The translations under genes and the position numbers were made by a program. This document shows positions 1 to 10,523 of a stretch of 64,000 bases of DNA, piece after piece; position 1 is the first letter of the stretch, and each line of letters opens with the position of its first letter. The notes under the pieces were generated by a model. That model did not search any database and was not told the origin of the DNA. It saw only the letters and a list, made by a program, of their open reading frames with translations. The stretch comes from Parasponia andersonii (Eukaryota > Streptophyta > Magnoliopsida > Rosales > Cannabaceae). The DNA lies in NCBI GenBank assembly GCA_002914805.1, contig JXTB01000255.1, forward strand, positions 505,516 through 569,515. The letters are read 5' to 3'.

Positions 1-3000
1 GCCAGACTCTTCTCCACTTCAACCTTGAACCCTTTCACACGATTAAGGCCCACTTTTAGTTCGTCTGCAACCTTGTTGTTCTCCTGCTTCATGTTGAGAA
101 CTTCTCCCTGGAACTTTGCAGCCTGGTATTCGCTCAGCCCGGCATTTTCGGCTTCAGAACCTGCCCCAGATACCCTCGATATCTCGTCCTGGATGTTGCA
201 CAAGGATGAGAATCTGCCCTGCAACTCGTCTTTTAGAACAGCATTGTGTTCCAACCAGAGCGACATCTCAGTTTGGATTTCCCTCAGGTGTCTGTATATA
301 GGCCTAGCATCTGATAATATAGAATGTTGTTTGGAGCCTGTTATACCTCCTGGCTTCTTGTTATGATTCTCCTTTAGTTTCGATAAATCCAGGTGTAGAT
401 CCTCTATTGAAGTCTCAAACTTCTGTATCTGATGAACCGAAGTGCTGAACCTCAACCAGAACTCCAGGTTCTCCTCCAGCAGTCCATCAATATCCGACCG
501 GAACTTTTCTATGATGGGAGAAACAAAATGGGGTTTCGCAGCCTGCTTTTGATTAACCATCTTTCCGCTATCCTCGTCGTTTTCATTAGACCCTTTCAAG
601 TTGTCTGCTGAGGCCATGAGTTTCTCCAGAGTTTCAACATTTTGGTTCTCAAGCTCATCAGAAATCGAATCCCGATCCGAATGTAGAGGTGGGATTTCAC
701 TTAAGCTCTCAGCTGAAGGTTCCTGACTTGTTGGGTACTTATATTCTGTGGAGCAAGTAAATGGACTTTCATCAGGATTCGTCTGTGGTGGGTACTCAAA
801 CTTGTTTTTTAAGCTTTTGAGCTGCTCATCTTTAGAGGCAATATCACTCTTCAACTCTCTTATCTGTACTGCCAGTTCAAATATGCTATCACGGTTCTTG
901 TTCTCCATTTCACTCAGCTTCTTCTTCACTTCCTTATAATCCTGAAGAACTGAAGTATACTCCTCAAGTAAGATCTTTTCTCTGTCCTCTAAACCTTTCA
1001 AGAACAGCCGCCTCAAGTTTCGTTGACAACCAGCTTCTTCTCCTTCATTCTCCACCTCTAATATCTCCCTTGTCTCATCAGACAACTCTTTCTTCTCTTC
1101 TCCCACATCCTCCTGCTTCTGTTCCTCTACTTCAACACTCTCAAAACCAGGATCATTGCTCGGATTCGTTCGGTTTTCGACCGAGTTATCAAGGACTGTA
1201 GAACTGTCTTTCTTCTCTTCCTCTTCGTCTCTACTTTTTCTTGGTTTGCTATACTCAACCTCCTCATCCTGCTTCACACTTTGCAACTTCTCCGAGAGAT
1301 GATCAAGATTACAACTAGCTTCAGTAAAATGCGTTTGGAGATTGTCGTTTTGGACTCTGAAACTTTGGTTCAGAATCTTGACCCTTCTCAACTCTTCCTC
1401 CAACTCTCTGAGCTTCTTACTCATATTCTCCGAACCTTTCTTCAAACTATCATTGTCGTTTTCCAAGCTCCGAACATTCGCTTGAAGCTGATCAGTCTCT
1501 GAACCTAACCTCTTCACCAAAGCAGTCTGAGAAGAAACCTCAGTTTCAAGACTAACAACCTTGTTCACAAGCTCATCAATCTTCTCGGCTAGTTCAGTTA
1601 CAGTAAGAGAAGACTTTGAACTGACGTCAAGTTTTTCCTTAATATTTTCCCTCAACGTCTTCACATTACTTTCCTCAGTTCCAACAATCTCTTCATCCAA
1701 ATTTTCCTCCTTAGACTCTACTTTCCTTCCCTCTGTTTGTTTCCCGAGAAACTTCTCTCTGATCCTAGAAAACTTCTCATGAGCATCTTTTATCTTATGC
1801 TGCTCTACTCTAGCCTCTTCGGCCGACCGGTCTTGCTTCTCTTGCAACTTAACCAAAGTGTCTTGACACGATTTGAGAGCCGTTGCCGCCATTAGAGCTC
1901 GAGCTTCATCATCTTCAATAACAGTCTGAATACCAAACTCATCTTGTAAACTACTAACCCTTTTCTGCATTTCGGTTATCTGATTCTCAATCTCCCAAAA
2001 CTTCTGATATCCATGTTCATACATACTCTTCACAAACTCCTTCTCTGTTTGTAACCCCAAAATACCCTTTTGGACGTTGTCAATTTCCTCCAAAGCCTCT
2101 GTTCTCGTTAGCCCTGAACTCGGTGCCGGTTTGACTGATCTAGAACTAGAAGCAAGCCTTTTAAGCCGGGATCCTTTTCTTGAAATCGGCATAGATGGGC
2201 TCCTGAAGTCCTTGTTGGGTATTTTTGGAACTTTGGGGATGCTTCGTTTGGATTGATCAGAAGAAGAAGAAGAAGAAGAAGTTGAAGTTAGAGAATGGTT
2301 TTCTTCATCGTCGACATCCATGGCGAACTCATGGACTCGTTCGGGGTAGACTGTGGCTATGGTTCGGTTGGCGCTTTGGAGCTCTCGGGAGAGATGGTCG
2401 TATCTCTCTGCCAAGGCTCGATAAGCTCGAAAAGACTCTTCCACGAAGTTTATCAGTTCTGGTCTTTTTCTGTAATACATTTCGGCTCTTTGTGCAAATG
2501 AGTCTCCACCATCGTCTATGACTCTCAGAGTATTACCCACCTTTTCCTCCATGTCTGTCAAAAACACACGTGATGTCGTATATTTGTGTATATATATATA
2601 TATATATATTCTTTATAACGAGACGTATGATAAGTAAAATTGATATTATTTTTTTATATACAAGATAAATTTTCATTAATTAAATTGATGTTAGTATATA
2701 TTGGTAAAAAAATTACACATAAATTAAAAAAAAAATCTAGTGATCGGTTGCTCATATATATATATATATATATATTAGTCCCTATTGATCATTCTTTTTG
2801 ATGAAGTGTAACTCTCAATCTATATTATGTTACGCATAATCTATTGAAATTATGAGCAATGTGTTTTCATTAGTTTTGAAAATTATGTGAACAGGGTAAG
2901 AAAGTTTCAACGTTGATCTGTCATCTAAAGCCGGAGAAAAACCGAGTATTTATATATACACATAGATTTCCATGTAATGTACGAAATAGTGATAGGAACA

Positions 3001-3109
3001 TATGCAAATATATACCTTGGAGGTTTTGTTCTAGCCATTTTGACTGTTTTGTCCTCACGTGGCTTGCCCACCACCATGAATATGCATTGCTTGCTGCTCT
3101 CTGCAACAT
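1..3109 (-). CDS. NET2: NETWORKED 2 (NET2-type) actin-binding protein, 3' end off window
   Basis: Plant-specific actin-binding coiled-coil protein; family members connect actin filaments to membranes, with NET2 members typical of pollen. Exon 1 is 3109-3016 and starts MLQRAASNAYSWWWASHVRT. The intron is 3015-2555 (GT..AG), and exon 2 runs from 2554 to the window edge without a stop. The junction codon makes Asp, giving NLQDMEEKVGNTLRVIDD, so the NAB (KIP1-like) domain is complete at about residues 10-85, with the conserved AEMYYRKRPELINFVEESFR and RALAERYDHLS blocks. After it come a Ser run encoded by an AGA/TCT repeat (about 2259-2282) and a long Glu/Lys/Leu-rich coiled coil. About 880 residues are visible; Arabidopsis NET2 proteins are around 900-950, so little is missing. 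Seen: domain and splice sites. Inferred: NET2 rather than another NET subfamily, from the N-terminus. Confidence 0.93.
2605..2752. mobile_element. Partial MITE (family M1, copy C) inside NET2 intron 1
   Basis: The right part (about 2670-2752: TTTTCATTAATTAAATTGAT, then GGTAAAAAAATTAC, an A run and CTAGTGATCGGTTGCTCATA) matches the right end of the complete MITE at 45838-46062 and of a second copy at 25405-25640. The left end is weak. The piece is flanked by TA microsatellites (about 2588-2610 and 2755-2776). It is a non-coding relic. Assignment rests on alignment by eye to the other two copies. Confidence 0.5.
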
Positions 3110-3154
3110 CTCTCTCTTTAGAATCTAAAGAATAATCTAAACTTTCAACAGATC

Positions 3155-3155
3155 A

Positions 3156-3200
<45 letters not shown>
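3155..3200. repeat. Compound (CT)n(TA)n microsatellite upstream of NET2
   Basis: About 22 bp of CT repeat run directly into about 24 bp of TA repeat, some 45 bp upstream of the NET2 start codon on the minus strand. It therefore lies in the 5' UTR or core promoter of that gene, where CT-rich tracts are common in plants. Confidence 0.85.
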
Positions 3201-4869
3201 GTGCAGAATCAAAGGAAGCCTATAAGCTAAGACATGCACGAAAAACTAGCAGAGAGGTAGAAGCCTATAACGACGTGCATGCTACTGCAGAATGAGAGAA
3301 TAGCAAAAGCCATGATGGACCACGATGAAAGTGATTCATGAAGAAACAGAACTCAGAAAAAAATCGAGTTATTTGGGAAAATTTCTATGAGCAATTAGAA
3401 CCAGACATATTTTTGGGGAGCATGAGTATACCTCGGCTGAATTATAGGTTTTGGTCCCTTTTTCTTTCCAAAGGACTCAAATCACCTTAATCCTGCACAT
3501 TTCATGTTCCATGAGCTTTGTTGATTACAATTTTCTCGTAATTTTAGTAGTTTTTTAAATCAGGTGGCACCCTTTTATTGGTGGGTTAAATTCGAGATGG
3601 AGATTTCAGACAGGTGATTTGAGTCTCTTCTAGAAAACTCGTTATTGAAGGCCTTTCAATGCGGGTGTCCACTGATTTTAGTCACGACTCATGTGTCCAA
3701 CCAGTGAGTTAGGCTTTCTATATGTTAAAATTAGAATATGACGAACTTGTTAGATCTACATTAAAAAAAAAAAAATCAATAGATGAAATATATATTCCAA
3801 GTGACTGAACAAGATCTCTGTGACCGTACCCAATTAGTAATATCCTTAACTTTATCTATTACTCAATGTGCCTGTTCTTTATTAGAAAAGCTTGAGACTA
3901 ATAACTCAATGTGCCTGTATCTTGTAACCACTTCTAAGCAGTATTGCTGGCTCCTTGATCATTTTATACCCATTCTGACAACAACAAGTCTTTAACTAAT
4001 TTCAGATTAATCTCTATAAGAAAAGAACATATCGATCAAGCAAAATGTTTGATTAGTCATATGATCAGAAATTGCGACATCCAGTTGCCACTACGATAAG
4101 TAGCAAGGATATCAGACACTTCAAGTCTTGTGCTTCACATTATTCCCGTATTTTTTACAGCGTTTATACTAAGATCATGTTTACTAAACCACCGTTAAGG
4201 GAATAAAAAATAATGGGTTGGAAGACTAGGCGATTATATCATTCCCCTTGCTCTCTGTCACGGATTCGTAAAGATACCCTAAATCAGTCAATTCCCATGA
4301 AAATATCTCTGTTGATCCTCGATGGAAATCTAATAAGAACATTATAATGACTAATAAAACTAGGGCGACACTTTTTGTTATCACAAAACAGATGCAATTA
4401 TTCACAAATTATTGACAAAGTAGTAAGATAAAACATAAACCTGCCGAGGATTTTCGCTATCAGCAGAACATATGAATTATTCACAAGTAATTTACAAAGT
4501 ACTAAGGTAACATAGATCTGCTTACACTATTTACATCAAAGAATCACAAAGCAGGCATATGACAGATACACGCCAATTAATCTAGCCAAAACTTTTTTTT
4601 TCCCGTTATTTTTCTCTGCTTATCCTTTTTTTTTTTTTTGCTTGGAGATTTCTCCTTATGCTAAAGGATAGCATCCTTAATTTGAAATGTCAAACAGGAA
4701 GATAGCAGCAGCCCTCTGTCCCAAACAGCCCTACGACAAATGCAGTAGAAAGCGACTAAGTCATCTACCAGTTAAGTAACACTGGAATCCTGAATCGTCT
4801 GCTGCTTCTCAAAAATATTAGCTCCAATCAATATTAGCCAATTTTCTCTTTTCTTGTAGTAACNCGGCG
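3201..4869. other. Intergenic, no gene seen; local duplication at 4378-4521
   Basis: AT-rich DNA between NET2 (minus) and the next minus-strand gene. It contains an imperfect tandem duplication (4378-4443 and 4458-4521, sharing the block AATTATTCACAA..ACAAAGTA.TAAG), a shorter direct repeat of ACTCAATGTGCCTGT near 3863 and 3904, and one ambiguous base at 4864. I see no credible ORF. Confidence 0.6.
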
Positions 4870-5045
4870 CCTATTTGAGACCATACAGAGATTTTTTCAA
4901 CCTGCAAACCAAGTTCTCCTTACCTGTTTTAACAAAATCTTCTAGTTGGAGCATATAAATTTCTTTTTCAAGTTCTCCATGAAGAAAAGTAGTTTTCACA
5001 TCTAGCTGCTCTAGATGTAGGTCAAACTTAGCACCCAACACCTCT
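4870..5045 (-). pseudogene. Ty1/copia reverse-transcriptase fragment
   Basis: The minus strand translates to an uninterrupted stretch containing LEQLDVKTTFLHGELEKEIY and then VCRLKKSLYGLK. These are the classic copia RT blocks around the DVK(T/N)AFLHG motif and the KSLYGLKQ motif. The frame ends at a stop where KQ would be expected. Only about 58 codons survive, with no LTR nearby, so this is an isolated relic. It lies about 70 bp past the stop codon of the gene at 5118-6314 and may be part of that gene's 3' UTR. Confidence 0.85.
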
Positions 5046-5117
5046 TTTTTTTTTCCTTTTTACTTTATTTTTCTTCTGCAATATTTGATCATGTTGAGTC
5101 CACACATTTTCAGAAAA

Positions 5118-6314
5118 TCAGCAATTCTGGAGAGAAGAAAGCCATTGTTCCAAGTTCTTCTTGCTTTCTGCAAATAAAGCAAAATGCAGCACAATCAGCA
5201 CCAATGATTACATTTCAAAAATAAGATTGAACACACCATATCTATTAGTGTTTTTTAGGCTTACAATTCCCCAAAATTAAGAAAAATGCTAAGGAGAAAA
5301 CAATGGACACTAGAAACTTATCTACTTAGCACAATTTGACAGATCTTTCAAACTGTGAATCAAAGGGAACAAAATACAAGAAATTTTAGAAAAGAGCTAA
5401 GGGGCCTGTGCGAATATCCCAGATTTCACTCTCTAAAATCAACATCTCTACATGAAAAAGGGTCCATAACCAAATAATTAGCCTCTCTTACATTGCAATA
5501 CATCACAAACCCAGTAACCCCAATTGCTGACATTAGCAATCGAAATGTTTACAATGAAGGGTCTGTCTCCATATTTTTAACGAATTATTAGCAACTCTGT
5601 CGAAAAACTGAAGAGAGAACTAATAAGAATAGCCAAATGGGTAAGATAGTAAATTGCACCACTGAATCAAGAAGCAGAATGCCCTCTAAAGAGGCATCCA
5701 ACCACAAGAAGGTATAAAGTCCAAACAATTTCAAATTAAGGTAAACAACTTCGGAATCAGACTATGTATCAGGGTTAAGATTTATCATACACCACAAAGG
5801 ATATCAAGTATAATGTCAATCAATTCTTATAGTACAAGTCTTTTGACTTACCAGCTGAATACACATCAGGAATAATCCCAACTGCGTTCAAAATATTGTT
5901 CTTTGTATCTGCCACCATCTCCTCAAGGCCACGCCCATAGCATGGAACAAGCACAGCAAAACTGTTGTCAGAATCATCATCGCTCTGAAACCCAGGTCCA
6001 TGAGGCTCCAACCATCCAACTGACCAATCCGAGTCATCGGATTCTGAACCAGAAACACATCCGCCATCCGATGGCACAAGAACAACATCATATTCCCGGT
6101 CGATCTTCCGCTCTTCCCGACTATGCCATTTTCGCTTCACTCTTCTAGATGATGAGGCCACATTCGCCCTCTGAACCAAAGGAAACTTCAGAGTATCAGA
6201 TTCCCAAGTACCCGAGTCGGGTGCAGAACTTAAAGAAGAGCCATTAGATAGTCTTGGCTCTTGATGCTTTCCACTCCACAACCACCATGAAAGATTGGTA
6301 AATGCCACAGCCAT
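5118..6314 (-). CDS. Conserved plant protein of unknown function (170 aa), two coding exons
   Basis: Exon 1 is 6314-5852, with a donor at G|GTAAGT. Exon 2 is 5167-5118, with acceptor TTTGCAG, and joins in phase to end SKKNLEQWLSSLQNC. Reading through the donor would give a different tail (GKSKDLYYKN). The spliced tail is preferred because it uses strong splice sites and resembles the conserved C-terminus I associate with this family (Arabidopsis At5g25360/At4g32342-like, from memory). The start is at the second Met (MAVAFTNLSWWLWSGKHQEP); an in-frame Met six codons upstream is possible. Features: a basic patch with RRVKRKWHSREERK (nuclear-signal-like), the block DREYDVVLVPSDGG, and a Ser/Asp-rich acidic region around SGSESDDSDWSVGWLEPHGP. 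No enzyme motif, signal peptide or membrane segment. Function unknown. Confidence 0.85.
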
Positions 6315-7560
6315 AATTTCACTCAAAACCAACTGGAGCTAATTCAAGAGGTTCTGAAACTCTGAATAATCGAAGTTCAGGGTGGAGTTTCTGCCTGTTA
6401 TATCAATTTGTAATAAGAACACATCGATCAATGAACAGGGCATTCATGTAACAATATTTAAAGCATGCGTACAAAAATTTATATATGCAATTTCAGTGAA
6501 AGGAATTGATGAATGATGTTCACATGAACAAAAACAAAATGATAACTGTTTATAGCAAAAGCTATGGCCTTTAATGGAAAAAAGTAATGAGTTTATATAG
6601 TTGCTAAACTACCAGAGAATATATGAGAAGAAAGATCAAAAGGTCTTCATCTTTATCTCTGATTCAAGACTAAGACTACCAGGATATGAAATCTCTTGCT
6701 TAGGCCTTAACAATAATTTCCAACATTCAACAGAAATTTCTGTTTTTCCCTTTTTTACTCCATAATTTTAAGAAGAAACAAGAAGAATATTGAAAAAGAA
6801 CTATATAAAATATTTGTGAATTAAATGAACGAGATCCTCATTAGAGCCAAATACACGGCAAAAAGATTTTGCTCTTCAAAAACCAACTTTCCAAACGCAA
6901 AAGTTATGGATTTACCAAATATAGACATGTCAATGTACAATGAATGCAACAAACTGGGAAGATGCAGTGCAAGAGTTAATTAGCAAAAACCAAAAAAATA
7001 AATAAAATCCATTATATAACTTAACCCTTCAAAACAAACCCAGCTGACAGAGAATACAAACCGATTTAGGAGAAAATAGGAAAAACCCACGTTTCATAGA
7101 AGAATTTCGAATCAAAATTGGTAAATCATCTCAAACATATTATTAAATATCACAAATATAAATTTCTATACACAAAAACAAAAATAAAAATAGAGGCTTT
7201 TCAATTCTTTTTTTTTTTCCTCATAAATTTTTTTTCCCCTTATTTTCCAAAGAATGGTTTTTGAAACTTTGTTTACCCATTGAAATCCAAATAAATACCC
7301 AAAGAAAAAACTCCTAAAATTCCTTTCTTGTCATTGAAACTTGAAATTTTGAATACCAAAGGGAGATTCTGAGTACCTCATCCAAAAATAATAATAAGAA
7401 TAAGACGAGACAGTTTAATCCAAATACCTTGAACCCAAAAACTTAAGATCGTTTAGAAGAATTCAATCCAAATTGGGAAAACGGTTTTCATCTCGCTTCA
7501 CTCGTAAGATTACCCACTTCAAGCAAATATTTATATGTGGAATTAGCGAAAGAGCCCGGG
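6315..7560 (-). other. 5' UTR and probable UTR intron of the 170-aa gene
   Basis: On the minus strand there is a candidate donor CAAG|GTATTTGG at about 7428/7427 and a candidate acceptor TATAACAG|GCAG at about 6395/6394. This suggests a first non-coding exon around 7430-7550 and a long 5' UTR intron of about 1 kb. Inferred from splice consensus only; no coding potential seen. Confidence 0.45.
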
Positions 7561-8401
7561 CGCCGGGTCCCATCAAATATTTATAAACAAAATATTAAAA
7601 AAAAAAACAAAAACAGAAAAGAAAAGAAAGAAAACCAGAGACTCGGAGAATATAATATAAAATATGAGGACATTACATATCCTTAAAAGAACAAAAAATG
7701 AGGACATTATGGATCTTCACGTCGCCACGTGGCATAAGTTTGATTATGATCATCCGAATAAAATGGATTTTTTTAAAAAAATTTGTGTATGTGTTTTTTT
7801 TTTTTCCCCCAATAATTGATATCAATTTTATTTATCTGGATGTGGGACGTAACTTATTTTCAATTTGTCTCATAAACAACAATAATAATAATAAGATGAA
7901 GTGAAAGTTGGCGGCCAAATTTGGGGTTGGAGGCGTGTAGGTCACCTTGGCATTGACAATTGACTCCTTCTATGGTCTAATATGGGCGTTTGCGTATGCA
8001 TGCAGCTCAAGTAACTCTCCATTCTCCAAATATCCAAACCAAAACCCATTTGCCTCGAAATTCCTTCTCTCAATATAGTTTTTGCTTTTAGCCAATGAGT
8101 TTCTTCAACGAGGCCTCTCTAATTATGATAATCATCGTCTATTTAATATTATTTGAAAAAAAATAAAAATATAGACTTACTCGATTAATTCAAACATTTT
8201 ACATACAATTACTTTCTAGCTAGTTGTTTGATAGCGTCTAATTAACTTGTTCAAAGAGAAGACACAAAGAGAAGATGGTCAACTAATAATATTCCTAAGT
8301 TGAAGCCTTGAAGGTGAAGGTGTGCTCTCTTTGTAGCCAATCCAAGCCTTAAAAATATATTGAGGCCAATTTTTGAGTTATCATCCACATCCATATAGAT
8401 G
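7561..8401. other. Intergenic, promoter side of the 170-aa gene
   Basis: AT-rich, with an ATA repeat near 7880-7895 and poly-T near 7793-7807. No convincing coding region. The segment ends at the target site of the LTR array. Confidence 0.5.
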
Positions 8402-8406
8402 ATGAT

Positions 8407-9216
8407 TGTGAGATTCGTTCCCAAATCATACACCACGTGGACGATTAAGTGACAGAACAGGTCACAAACGGGGCACACCGTCCGATACGTGTCCAGAGTG
8501 GCTAGTTTAAGGCCACACGAGTCGCACGTGGTACCATATAGGCCATTGGGCTGTCCGAGGCTACGGCCGAGCCCATCCCAAACTCTGGATGGACTCGGCC
8601 CAGTCCGATTCTTACCTCGATAGATGGGGGTCGGAAGCCCCAAGGATCTTCCACCAGAGTACAATGGGAAGCAACTCACAGCTCCAGACTCAAACAAAGT
8701 ATTTAATGCGATCTTGAGTAGGTGTGCGCATGGGACAAACCGTCCTGACAGAACGGCGATTTGTCCAAATCTCGCCCCTGACAGACTTGAGCCATAGGGG
8801 ACAGTAGAAACTAGGCTACAGCAGTATAGGGAGAATCACGGTAATCTCGGCCCGTGACCTCTGGAGTAAGTCTTGATGAAAAATATACTCGGTCCTGGGA
8901 TTGAGAACCAGGAAGTTCACAATTTCAGAACTATATATATGAGCCATGCGTTCCCAAAAAGGAGGCATGTACGTATACAAAAAGAAACATTTGAAAAGAT
9001 ACACATATACGAAGAAACACTAAATCTTTGCTACCCTGAGTCAAAGATAACCAGCTGACTTAAGCATCGGAGAGTCTTTGCAGGTGGCCTCCCCCGCCTC
9101 TCCGATCTTGCCCGAAGTCAAAAGTTTTTTGGGATAGCGAGGACACGTGGACAGTTGGAGGATACAACACCGGCAGTTTAGAGACATGTGGACAGCAGGT
9201 GAAAACTGCTCCAACA
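8407..9216 (+). repeat. LTR 1 of the TRIM-like array
   Basis: 810 bp, TG..CA ended. Over the first 88 bp it differs from LTR2 at seven positions, all transitions, as expected from deamination of methylated cytosines. Open frames on either strand here (for example 8251-8697 minus) are repeat-derived. Confidence 0.9.
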
Positions 9217-9219
9217 GTT

Positions 9220-9236
9220 TGGCGCCGTCTGTGGGA
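9220..9236 (+). promoter_or_regulatory. Primer-binding site, internal domain 1
   Basis: TGGCGCCGTCTGTGGGA lies three bases after the LTR end. The first eight bases match the usual start of a tRNA-Asp-primed PBS, and the rest diverges. The same sequence is at 10278-10294 in internal domain 2. Confidence 0.7.
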
Positions 9237-9415
9237 AATGCGGCTTTTATGGAGGGGGAGCCGAAGAGTTTTTTCCTGGAAAAGGGCGGAGCAAGGAAGA
9301 CCGAACCATCAGAATTTCGAAATTTAAAAAAATTTTGTGACATGGGATGGTGTGCCTCCACGTCGGAAATGGGAGAGCCACGTATATCCCTCAAATTGGA
9401 AGAACGGAGAAACGA

Positions 9416-9455
9416 TTTCCCCACTTGATGGATACGAATCCATCAAGTAGGGAAA
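9416..9455 (+). repeat. Long conserved hairpin before the PPT, copy 1
   Basis: The arms are 18 bp with one C/A mismatch around a four-base ACGA loop; the core arms are CTTGATGGAT and ATCCATCAAG. The right arm runs into the polypurine tract GGGAAATGGGG next to LTR2. Its repeat in copy 2 suggests it matters for the element, perhaps in RNA dimerisation or packaging (inference). Confidence 0.85.
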
Positions 9456-9465
9456 TGGGGACAGT

Positions 9466-10274
9466 TGTGGGACCCGTTCCCAAATCATACACCACGTGGA
9501 CGATTAAGTGGCAGAACAGGTCATAAACGGGGCACACCGTCTGACACGTGTCCAGAGTGATTAGTTAAAAACCACGCGAGTCGTACGTGGTACCACATAA
9601 GCCATTGAGCTGTCCGAGGCTAGGGCCGAGCCCATCCCAGACCCTGGATGGACTCGGCCCAGTCCGATTCTTATCTCGACAGTTGGGGGGTCGGAAGCCC
9701 CAAGGGTCTTCCACCAGAGTATAATGGGAAGCAACTCACGGCTCCAGACCCAGACAGAGCATTTAATGCGATCTTGAGTAGTGTGTGCATGGGACAAACC
9801 ATCCTGACAGAATGACGATTTGTCCAAATCTCGACCCTGACAGACTCGAGCCATAGGTGATGGCGGAAATTAGGCTACAGTGGTGTAGGGAGAATCACGG
9901 TAATCTCGGCCCGTGACCTCTGGAGTAAATCTTGATGAAAAAGGTATTCGGTCTTGGGATTGAGAACTAGGAGGTTCACAATTTCAGGACTATATATATG
10001 AGCCATGCATCCTCAAAAAGGAGGCATGTACGCATACAAAAAGAAACATTTGAAAAGATACACATATACAAAGAAACACTAAATCTTTGCTACCTTGAGC
10101 CAAAGATAACCAGCTAACTTAAGCATCGGAGAGTCTTTGCAGGTGGCCTCCTCCGCCTCTCCGATCTTGCCCGAAGTCAAAGCTCTTTGGGATAGCGAGG
10201 ATACGTGGACAGTTGGAGGATACAACACCGGTAATTCAGAGATACGTGGACAGTTAGTGAAAACCACTCCAACA
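9466..10274 (+). repeat. LTR 2 of the TRIM-like array
   Basis: 809 bp, starts TGTGGGACCC and ends CCAACA. It is shared between the two nested LTR-internal-LTR units. Confidence 0.9.
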
Positions 10275-10473
10275 GTTTGGCGCCGTCTGTGGGAAATACA
10301 GCTTTTATGGAGGGGGAACCGAAGAGTTTTTTCCTGGAAAATGGCAGAGCAAGGAAGACCGAACCGTCAGAATTTCAAAATTTTAAAAATTTTTGTGACA
10401 TGGAATGACGTGCCTCCACGTCGACAATGGGGGAGCCACGTGTATCCCTCAAATTGGAAGAACGGAGAAACGA

Positions 10474-10513
10474 TTTCCCCACTTGATGGATACGAATCCA
10501 TCAAGTAGGGAAA
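10474..10513 (+). repeat. Long conserved hairpin before the PPT, copy 2
   Basis: The same 18-bp-arm hairpin as in internal domain 1, unchanged in arms and loop, although the surrounding internal sequence has point differences, including one that creates an in-frame TGA in the short residual ORF. Confidence 0.85.
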
Positions 10514-10523
10514 TGGGGGCGGT

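Noticed and set aside
5820-5852. Unspliced C-terminus (GKSKDLYYKN) for the 170-aa protein
   Set aside because: A strong GTAAGT donor and a downstream in-phase exon give a better conserved tail.
5903-6148. 81-codon plus-strand ORF
   Set aside because: Antisense shadow of the conserved 170-aa gene.
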